Below are positions 54,371 to 61,288 of a DNA stretch of 64,000 nt, one piece after another (within the stretch, counting starts at the first letter, position 1; each line of letters begins with the position of its first letter). The translations under genes and the position numbers were made by a program. The DNA lies in NCBI RefSeq assembly GCF_007097155.1, contig NZ_VJWA01000002.1, positions 1,054,001 to 1,118,000 of the forward strand, read 5' to 3'. The DNA is from Glacieibacterium frigidum. GTDB taxonomy: Bacteria > Pseudomonadota > Alphaproteobacteria > Sphingomonadales > Sphingomonadaceae. The notes under the pieces are model-generated. The model was not told the origin of the DNA, ran no database searches, and saw nothing but the letters and a program-made list of their open reading frames with translations.

Positions 54371-55636
54371 GTGGTGAAGCCCGGCGGCGCCGCGTCGGCG
54401 AACTATGCGCTGGTGCTGCTGTCGCTGGTCAGCCTGCTCAACTATCTCGACCGCATGATCATCGCGGTGCTGGTCGAGCCGATCAAGCGCGACCTGAACC
54501 TGTCGGACACGCAGGTCGGGCTGGTCGCCGGCTTCGCCTTCGCGCTGCTCTATGCGCTCGCCGGCCTGCCGCTGGCGCGCATCGCCGACCGCGGGTCGCG
54601 CGTCGCGCTGGTGTCGGCCTGCCTCGTGGTGTGGAGCGCGATGACTGCGCTGACGGGCTTCGCGCGCAACTTCGTCGAGCTGTTCCTGGCGCGCATGGCG
54701 GTGGGGATCGGCGAGGCCGGCTGCGTGCCCGCATCGCACTCGCTGATCGGCGACCTGTTCCCGCCGCATCGCCGCGCCCTCGCCATCGGCATCTTCCAGG
54801 CGGGCGGGCTGATCGGCCTGAGCTTCGGCCTCGCCGGCGCGGGCTGGCTTGCCGAACGCTACGGCTGGCGCGTCGCGCTGATGGCGGCGGGGGCGGCGGG
54901 GCTACCGCTGGCGCTGCTGCTGTTCCTGACCATGAACGAGCCCCCGCGCGCCGCCGCCGATCCGGCCCCGGCGCGGGAGTCAGCGTTCGCGACGGTGCGC
55001 GCACTGTTCGGCCATCCGGCCTTCGTCCACCTCGTCGTCGGCATCTCGATCGGCGCGTTCGCCACCTACGGCATGTCGCAGTGGATTTCGGCCTTCTTCA
55101 TCCGCAGCCACGGGCTGGGTCTGGCCGAGGTCGGGCTGTACGGCGGGCTCGCGGGCGGCGGCGGCGGGATCGCCGGGGCTATCGCGGGCGGGCTGGCGAT
55201 GACGCGCCTGCGCCGCCGCGACGAACGCTGGGAACTCTGGCTGCCGGCACTCGCCTATGCAGGCGCCTGGCCGCTGTTCGCCGGGGCGTTCCTGGTGCCG
55301 GGCACGCTCGCCGCCTTCACCTTCCAGTTCGCGGCGACCTTCGTCGCGGCGTCGGGGGGTGCCGTCGCGCTCGCCGCGATCCAGAGCTTCGCCGAGCCGC
55401 ACCGCCGCGCGACCGCCGTGGCGATCATGCTGATGCTCTCCTCGCTGATCGGGCTGGGGGTCGGGCCGGCAGCGGTCGGGGTGGTCAGCGATGCGCTCGC
55501 CGCCTCGGCCGGCGTCGACAGCCTGCGCTACGCCCTAGCGCTCGCGACGGCGTTTCTCGGCTGGGCGGCCCTCCACTTCGTCCTCGCGGCGCGCGCCAGC
55601 GAGACCGCGTCTGCGCAGCTGGCCAGCGACATCTGA
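54371..55636 (+). CDS. Spinster-type MFS transporter (regulon member)
   Basis: 421 residues, twelve-helix major facilitator. LVSLLNYLDRMIIAVLVEPIKRDLNLSDTQVGLVAGFAFALLY (quoted in part) is the N-terminal hallmark; IADRGSR, MAVGIGEAGCVPASHSLIGDLFPPHRRALAIGIF follow. Similar in type to the other MFS at 40160. The start is GTG (54371 or 54374), 7 bp after the receptor stop. It likely carries the substrate across the inner membrane. Confidence 0.92.
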   Translation: MVKPGGAASANYALVLLSLVSLLNYLDRMIIAVLVEPIKRDLNLSDTQVGLVAGFAFALLYALAGLPLARIADRGSRVALVSACLVVWSAMTALTGFARNFVELFLARMAVGIGEAGCVPASHSLIGDLFPPHRRALAIGIFQAGGLIGLSFGLAGAGWLAERYGWRVALMAAGAAGLPLALLLFLTMNEPPRAAADPAPARESAFATVRALFGHPAFVHLVVGISIGAFATYGMSQWISAFFIRSHGLGLAEVGLYGGLAGGGGGIAGAIAGGLAMTRLRRRDERWELWLPALAYAGAWPLFAGAFLVPGTLAAFTFQFAATFVAASGGAVALAAIQSFAEPHRRATAVAIMLMLSSLIGLGVGPAAVGVVSDALAASAGVDSLRYALALATAFLGWAALHFVLAARASETASAQLASDI

Positions 55637-55703
55637 GGCAGTCGCCTTGGCCTGTGGGCCGAAGCCGATCGCCGAGCGCACCACGATGCGCCCGACGCCC
55701 TCC

Positions 55704-56588
55704 TCAGGCAGGATGGTGCGCAAGCCAGTCGATGAGCGCGGCGTTGACGACGTCCGGCTGCTCGCGGTGGACGAAATGGCCGGCCCCGGCGACGCGGCGC
55801 ACCGACAGGCCGTTCGGGAAATCCTCCTCGCGCATCGCCTGCTCGAACACGTCCGCCGCGATGCAGCCGTCACCGGCACCGCAGATGCCCAGCGTCGGCA
55901 CCGGGACCGGACCCGCGAACAGCGCCCCCGACGCGACGCCTGCCGCCGACACCGTGTCCATCGCCTGCCGGTACCAGGCGAGCGCCGCCGCCCCGACGCC
56001 GCCTCGCGCGAAGCTCCGCTTCATGTCGGCGAGCAGCGGCGCGGGGACTGTCCAGCCCGGCGACCAGCTGCGCCACAGGTCTTCGAGATAGCGCCAGTCG
56101 TCGCGCGCGATCGCCTCGTCGGCTTCGGGCTGCTGGAAGAACAGGATGTACGACGAGCGCGCGAGTTGCGCCGGATCGCCGGCGAGGGCGGCGGCGAAGC
56201 GCCCGGGATGCGGAACCGCCATGGTGACCAGCGACGCGAGCCGGTCGGGCAGCTTCGCCGCGACGGCATAGGCGATGGTCGCGCCCCAGTCGTGGCCGAC
56301 GAGGTGGACGCGGCCGCCGCCCAACTGATCGATCCACGCCGCGACATCCTCGACCATGCGGATCGCGTGATAGTCGCCGTCCGCCGGCTGCGCGGCAGGC
56401 TCGTAGCCGCGCATCGTGACCGCAACCGCACGATACCCCGCCGCGGCGAGCGCGGGCAGCTGGTCGTCGAAGGTCCGCAGGCTGTCGGGGAAGCCGTGGA
56501 GGCACAGCACCACCGGCCCGTCGCCCAGCGCGCGCGCCGAAAAGCGCAAGGGCCCGTTCGACAGCGTCAGCGCCGCCGCCTCGCTCAC
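55704..56588 (-). CDS. Epoxide-hydrolase-like alpha/beta hydrolase
   Basis: 294 residues. The oxyanion region is LCLHGFPDSLRTFDDQL, the nucleophile is Asp100 in HLVGHDWGATIAYAV (epoxide hydrolase/dehalogenase type rather than Ser), and the catalytic His is in AGAGHFVHREQP. It opens an epoxide or hydrolyses a related bond. The ATG overlaps the alcohol dehydrogenase stop (ATGA). It is the last gene of the cupin-ADH-hydrolase operon controlled by operator E. Confidence 0.9.
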   Translation of the reverse strand: MSEAAALTLSNGPLRFSARALGDGPVVLCLHGFPDSLRTFDDQLPALAAAGYRAVAVTMRGYEPAAQPADGDYHAIRMVEDVAAWIDQLGGGRVHLVGHDWGATIAYAVAAKLPDRLASLVTMAVPHPGRFAAALAGDPAQLARSSYILFFQQPEADEAIARDDWRYLEDLWRSWSPGWTVPAPLLADMKRSFARGGVGAAALAWYRQAMDTVSAAGVASGALFAGPVPVPTLGICGAGDGCIAADVFEQAMREEDFPNGLSVRRVAGAGHFVHREQPDVVNAALIDWLAHHPA

Positions 56589-57622
56589 AGGCGGGCGTCG
56601 CTCGACGGATCGATCATGATCTTGGCATGCGCCTCCGGGTCCTCGAGCGCAGCGAATGCGCCGGCGATGCCGTCGAGCCCGACCGTGCCGGTGACCAGCG
56701 GCTGCCAGTCGAGCTGGCCCGCCGCGACCGCGTCGAGCGCCGCGGCGAACTCCTCGGGCGCATAATAGAGCACGAACTGCAGGTTGAGCTCCTTCGCGAT
56801 GGCGATCATCGGGCTGAAGCTCTCCTCGCCCTGCGGGATGCCCGCGACGACGATCTGCGTGCCCACGGGCACGTCGCGGATCGCCTGGGCGAGGACGCCG
56901 CGCACACCCGTACAGTCGAACACGACGACCGGCCGGCCCGCGGACAGCGCGGCGAAGGGTGATGCCTCGCGCGGGTGGACCGCGAGGGTCGCCCCCATCT
57001 GGAGCGCCAGCGCGCGGCGGCGCGTCGAGAAGTCGGACGCGACGATCGTCTCGACGCCCCGCATGCGCAGCACGGCGGCGACCGCGAGGCCGATCGGCCC
57101 GCAGCCCAGGACCACCGCGGCATGGCTGTTGCCGTCGATCCGCGACTTCGCGACCGCGTGAATGCCGATGCCCAGCGGCTCGACCAGCGCCGCCGCTGCG
57201 TCGGGCACGCCGTCGGGGATGCGCAGCAACAGCGCCTCGGTCCCCAGGAAATACTCGGCATAGGCGCCGTCGATCTCGACATTGGCGCCGATCGGCGCGG
57301 GCGCGCCGTTCTTGAGCAGGAAGGGCACCGAGCAGACCCGGTCGCCGATCTTCAGCGCCTGCGCGGTGCCGGGCCCGAACGCCGCGACCTCGCCGACATA
57401 TTCATGCCCCAGCACCAGCCCCTTCGTCAGGTCCTGCGCCGGCGCTCCGAGCTCCTCGCCCAGCCTGGCGATCTCGGCGGCGTGCTTGAACAGGTGCAGG
57501 TCGGACCCGCAGATGCCGCACAGGCGCGTCTTAAGCAGCACCTCGCCCGGCCCCGGCACCGGCATCGGCCGGGTCTCGACGCTGAAGCTCCGGTCGCGCA
57601 GGACCGCCGCGCGCATCGTCAT
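56585..57622 (-). CDS. Zinc-binding alcohol dehydrogenase (MDR family)
   Basis: 345 residues. The catalytic zinc ligands are Cys38 in LCGICGSDLHLF and His73-Glu74 in VLGHEYVGEVA. The cofactor motif is AVVLGCGPIGLAVAAVLRMRG. The four-cysteine structural zinc lobe of classical ADHs is not visible. It oxidises an alcohol to a ketone or aldehyde using NAD(P). It is coupled to the cupin upstream and the hydrolase downstream by ATGA overlaps. Confidence 0.9.
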   Translation of the reverse strand: MTMRAAVLRDRSFSVETRPMPVPGPGEVLLKTRLCGICGSDLHLFKHAAEIARLGEELGAPAQDLTKGLVLGHEYVGEVAAFGPGTAQALKIGDRVCSVPFLLKNGAPAPIGANVEIDGAYAEYFLGTEALLLRIPDGVPDAAAALVEPLGIGIHAVAKSRIDGNSHAAVVLGCGPIGLAVAAVLRMRGVETIVASDFSTRRRALALQMGATLAVHPREASPFAALSAGRPVVVFDCTGVRGVLAQAIRDVPVGTQIVVAGIPQGEESFSPMIAIAKELNLQFVLYYAPEEFAAALDAVAAGQLDWQPLVTGTVGLDGIAGAFAALEDPEAHAKIMIDPSSDARL

Positions 57623-58164
57623 TCGCCGATCACGATCAGCGCGTCGTAGCGATGCCCCATCGCGTCGCACCAGCCGCGGTAGATATCGAGCACCGCGCGC
57701 GCATCGAACACCGACAGGATATTGCCGTCGGCGTCGAGATTGACGTTGGCGCCGTGCACCGCGAACCACGCGATCGTGTCGCCCTGCTGATCGGCCGGCG
57801 TGCACAGCGTGTGGACCGATCCGGCGGGCTCATAGAGGTACGACCCCGGGCTGTTCATCGCCTCGGGGCTTTCGGCATAGAACCAGCGGCCCTGGTGCGT
57901 CACGGCATAGACCTGGCCGGTGTGGTAATGCTTGATCACCTTGTAGCCCGGCGGCAGGCGGTTGTTGGCGATCCAGATGCCCTGGTTCAGGTCGACATGG
58001 AGCAGCTGCAGCGCGCTGCCATCGCCCGCCTCCAGCCACGGCAGGTCGCCGATCCCGACATGCAGGGTCTGCTGATCCGATGTCGCCGGGACGACCGGGC
58101 GCGCCGCCATCTTGGCCGCGAACACGGCAAGCGCGGGGGGAATCTGCGGATCGGCATCGGCCAT
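57619..58164 (-). CDS. Cupin protein related to 2,4'-dihydroxyacetophenone dioxygenase
   Basis: 181 residues. The cupin metal site is in LPPGYKVIKHYHTGQVYAVTHQGRWFYAESPE (His-x-His and following Tyr/Glu), with the second motif LYEPAGSVHTLCTP. These stretches resemble the DAD family, which cleaves an aryl-C(O)-CH2OH bond with Fe and O2. The substrate here is unknown, but a C-C cleaving dioxygenase is plausible. First gene of the minus-strand operon behind operator E. Confidence 0.75.
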   Translation of the reverse strand: MADADPQIPPALAVFAAKMAARPVVPATSDQQTLHVGIGDLPWLEAGDGSALQLLHVDLNQGIWIANNRLPPGYKVIKHYHTGQVYAVTHQGRWFYAESPEAMNSPGSYLYEPAGSVHTLCTPADQQGDTIAWFAVHGANVNLDADGNILSVFDARAVLDIYRGWCDAMGHRYDALIVIGE

Positions 58165-58200
58165 CTTCGAAGTCCTTGGTCATCGAACCGGATGAGCCAA

Positions 58201-58218
58201 ACTAAACAACTGTTCAGT
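58201..58218. promoter_or_regulatory. Operator site E of the TetR regulon
   Basis: ACTAAACA-AC-TGTTCAGT between the divergent cupin and flavin monooxygenase genes. A GATA-containing -10-like box follows 14 bp downstream on the plus strand, as it does 13 bp after site B. Confidence 0.75.
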
Positions 58219-58265
58219 CGAGGGCAAGCGCGATATGAGTGCCCGCAACGAACATGGGGCGGCGC

Positions 58266-59654
58266 ATGATGGATCTCGAAACCAACTATCTGGTCATCGG
58301 CGCCGGCGCGATGGGCCTCGCCTTCGCCGACACGCTCGTCGCCGAGACTGGGGCGAGCGTGACCATCGTCGACCGTTACGACCAGCCCGGCGGTCACTGG
58401 ACGCGCGCCTATCCGTTCGTCCGCCTGCACCAGCCGTCGGCGGGTTACGGCGTCAATTCGCGGCCGCTGGGCAATGATGCGATCGACAGCCACGGGCCTA
58501 ACGCCGGCCTGCTCGAACTCGCCGGCACCGGTGAGATCTGCTCCTATTTCGACCAGGTCATGCAGCAGACGCTGCTGCCCAGCGGACGGGTGCGCTATCT
58601 GCCGATGACCGAGCATCTCGGCGGCGGGCGCTGCCGCTCGCTCGTCACCGGCGAGGCCTTCTCAGTCACCGCCAGCCGCCGCATCGTCGACGCGACCTAC
58701 CAGAACGTCACCGTCCCCGCGATGCGGACGCCGCCCTACGCGATCGACCACGGCGTGACCTGCGTACCGCCCAACGCGCTGACCGCACTCGGCGGCGCGC
58801 CCGACCGGTTCACTGTCGTCGGCGCGGGCAAGACCGGCATCGACACCTGCCTGTGGCTGCTGCGCCGCGGCGTCGATCCGCAGCGCCTGACGTGGATCAT
58901 GCCACGCGACTCGTGGCTGATCGACCGGACGCTGACCCAGCCCGGCCCGGCCTTCGCCGACCGCATCGTGCCCGTGTTGATCGGCCAGCTCGAAGCGGTC
59001 GCCGCCGCGACGTCGGTCGAGGACCTCTACACGCGGCTGGAGGCGTGCGGCCGCCTGATCCGGGTCGATCCCACGGTAAAAGCGACGATGTACCGGTGCG
59101 CGACCGTCTCCCAGAGCGAACTGGTCGAGCTGCGCCGGATCGAGGACGTCGTCCGCCTCGGCCGCGTCCGCCGCATCGGCGCGACGGCGATCGAGCTGGA
59201 TGGCGGCTCGGTGCCGACGACCGCAGCGACGCTTCACATCGACTGTTCGGCCGACGGCCTCGAACGGCGGCCCGAGGTGCCGGTGTTCGACGGCGGCGCG
59301 ATCACGCTCCAGTCGGTACGGACCTGCCAGCAGGTGTTCAGCGCCGCCTTCATCGCCCATGTCGAGGCCGCGTACCCGGACGACGCCGTCAAGAACGACC
59401 TCTGCCGCCCGATCGCGCACCCCGACACCGACCTGGATTTCCTGCGCACGACAGTCGCCGACGACGCCAACGAGCGCCGCTGGGCCGAAGACCCGGCGCT
59501 GCAATCCTGGCTCGACGGCGCCCGCCTGAACTGGATCCGCCACGTCGGCCCGGCGCTCCCCGAGGAGCCAGCCGCACGCGCCGAGGCCCTCGCCATACGG
59601 CGCGCCGTCGTTGCTGCGATGGCGGAAAAGCTGAGGTCGCTGATGTCGACTTAA
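58266..59654 (+). CDS. FAD/NAD(P)-binding flavin monooxygenase-like protein
   Basis: 462 residues. The FAD motif is YLVIGAGAMGLAFADTLVAE, DRYDQPGGHWTRAYPFVRLHQPS recalls the FMO/BVMO substrate-side motif, and a second dinucleotide motif is FTVVGAGKTGIDTCLWLLRRG. The Baeyer-Villiger fingerprint FxGxxxHxxxWP is not visible. It probably oxygenates a ketone or similar substrate with NADPH and O2. The start is taken at ATG 58266 (or 58269); GTG 58239 is another in-frame start. Controlled by operator E. Confidence 0.85.
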   Translation: MMDLETNYLVIGAGAMGLAFADTLVAETGASVTIVDRYDQPGGHWTRAYPFVRLHQPSAGYGVNSRPLGNDAIDSHGPNAGLLELAGTGEICSYFDQVMQQTLLPSGRVRYLPMTEHLGGGRCRSLVTGEAFSVTASRRIVDATYQNVTVPAMRTPPYAIDHGVTCVPPNALTALGGAPDRFTVVGAGKTGIDTCLWLLRRGVDPQRLTWIMPRDSWLIDRTLTQPGPAFADRIVPVLIGQLEAVAAATSVEDLYTRLEACGRLIRVDPTVKATMYRCATVSQSELVELRRIEDVVRLGRVRRIGATAIELDGGSVPTTAATLHIDCSADGLERRPEVPVFDGGAITLQSVRTCQQVFSAAFIAHVEAAYPDDAVKNDLCRPIAHPDTDLDFLRTTVADDANERRWAEDPALQSWLDGARLNWIRHVGPALPEEPAARAEALAIRRAVVAAMAEKLRSLMST

Positions 59655-59765
59655 GAACGAGATCAGTGCAGGCAGGATGCGTAAGCTATTCGGCCCGGGC
59701 CGCTGGTGCAGCATTGGTCGAGGGGTTCACGTCATCGAAAGACGCGATCCCGGAACACGTCGACC

Positions 59766-59864
59766 TTTGCCGGCAACACACGGACGCACCCCAAGAAGCA
59801 GGTTCGGCAGATCGCGGACGGCATCGAGCGGTTCGGATTTCCCAACCCGGCACTCGTGGCTGAC
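59766..59864 (+). pseudogene. Remnant of a ParB/Spo0J N-terminal-like domain
   Basis: The 225-bp gap between the monooxygenase and nodT genes contains one frame reading GNTRTHPKKQVRQIADGIERFGFPNPALVAD, a close match in pattern to the start of the ParB-like nuclease/adenine-methylase domain (usually NARTHSKKQIRQIA...FGFxNPVLID). No start codon context or continuation of the domain (IIAGHGR) follows, so it looks like a decayed fragment, perhaps of a phage or integrated element. Confidence 0.6.
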
Positions 59865-59879
59865 GTCGCCGCGTCGCGC

Positions 59880-61277
59880 TCAGGTCGTGACCCAGCTTCC
59901 GCCCAGCGCGCGAAAGACGTCGATCTGGGCGCGCGCGATCTGGGCGTCGGCGAGTGCGAGGGCGGCCTCGGTGTCGGCGAAGGTGCGCTCGGCATCGAGT
60001 TGCGCCAGGCTGTCGATCTGGCCTTCGCGCTGCTGGGCGCGGGTGATGCGTGCGGCGACGCCGGCTTGGTCGCGCGCTGACTGCAGCGCGGCGCGCCGCT
60101 TGAGCACGCCCGCATAGGTCGACAGCGCAGTCTCGGTCTCCTCGAGCGCGGTCAGCACGCGGCCGTCGAAGGTCGCGAGCGCCGCCCGGCTGCCCGCCTC
60201 GGCGCCTGCAATCCGCGCGCGAGACTTGTCGAAGTTGAGGTTCCAGCTGATCAGGGGGCCGAGCAGCCAGTTGAGCGGACCGGCCCCGAACAGGCTGCCG
60301 ACCCCCGTGCCGGTCGACCCGATCGACCCGCCCAGCGTGATCCGCGGATAAAGGTCCGCAGTCGCCACGCCGATCCGTGCGGTCGCCGCCGCCAGCCGCC
60401 GCTCGGCAGCGCGAACGTCGGGGCGGCGTGCGAGCAGCGCCGCGCCGTCGCCGACCGGGATGGGGACCGCGAGGCGCAGTGTCTCGCTGCGCTGTGCGGC
60501 GATCGGCGGCAGGTCGCGGGGGGTGCGGCCGGTCAGCGTCGCAAGGCGGAACAGCGCCGCCTGGCGCTCGGCGGCGATCGTCGGCACCTCGGCCTGGCGC
60601 TGGTCGCGCAGCGCCGCGATGCGCGCGGTGTCGAGGCCGGTGGTCAGCCCGACCTGCGCCCGCCGCTGGGTAACGCCGAGCGACCGGTCGAGCAGCGCGA
60701 CGATGCGCTCGGCCACCGCGAGCTGCTCGGCGCCGGCTGCCGCGTCGGCATAGGCGCGCGTCGTCTCGGCGACGATCGCGACGCGCACCGCGTCGGCATC
60801 GGCTTCCGCCGCACCCGCCTCGCCGCGCGCCGCCTCGACGCCGCGCGAGACGCGGCCGAACAGGTCGACCTCGTAGGCGACGTCGAGCCCGGCATCGATC
60901 GTCCACGCCTGACGGTCGCCGCCGGGCGCGCGCTGGATTTCGGACGACCGGCCGTAAGTCGCGCCCGCCCCGGCGCTGGCCTGCGGCAGGCGGTCGCCGC
61001 GGACTTCGCGCAGGGTGGCGCGCGCCTGCGCCAGCCGTTCGACGGCGACGCGGATATCCGTGTTGGCCGCGAGCGCGTCGGCGATCAGCCCGTCGAGCAC
61101 GGGGTCGTTGTACAGCCGCCACCAGTCGTCGGCGGCAGCGGCGGTGCTGACCGCCGGGCTGAGCGACACGAACGGCGCCTGTGCGGCAGCCGTTGCCGCC
61201 GGGCGAACGTAGTCGGGTCCCGTGGCGCAGGCAGCGAGTACCAGAGCCGAGACGGAAGCGACGAGCAAGCGGACCAT
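59880..61277 (-). CDS. NodT-family outer-membrane efflux lipoprotein
   Basis: 465 residues. Lipoprotein signal MVRLLVASVSALVLAAC, then TGPDYVRPA. The body has the paired TolC-like repeats: LYNDPVLDGLIADALAANTDIRVAVERLAQARA and RRPDVRAAERRLAAATARIGVATADLYPRITLGGSIG (quoted in part). ATG 61277 follows a GAGGAGG ribosome site. It forms the outer-membrane channel for the RND pump encoded 11 bp upstream. Confidence 0.94.
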   Translation of the reverse strand: MVRLLVASVSALVLAACATGPDYVRPAATAAAQAPFVSLSPAVSTAAAADDWWRLYNDPVLDGLIADALAANTDIRVAVERLAQARATLREVRGDRLPQASAGAGATYGRSSEIQRAPGGDRQAWTIDAGLDVAYEVDLFGRVSRGVEAARGEAGAAEADADAVRVAIVAETTRAYADAAAGAEQLAVAERIVALLDRSLGVTQRRAQVGLTTGLDTARIAALRDQRQAEVPTIAAERQAALFRLATLTGRTPRDLPPIAAQRSETLRLAVPIPVGDGAALLARRPDVRAAERRLAAATARIGVATADLYPRITLGGSIGSTGTGVGSLFGAGPLNWLLGPLISWNLNFDKSRARIAGAEAGSRAALATFDGRVLTALEETETALSTYAGVLKRRAALQSARDQAGVAARITRAQQREGQIDSLAQLDAERTFADTEAALALADAQIARAQIDVFRALGGSWVTT

Positions 61278-61288
61278 GTGCGTCCTCC

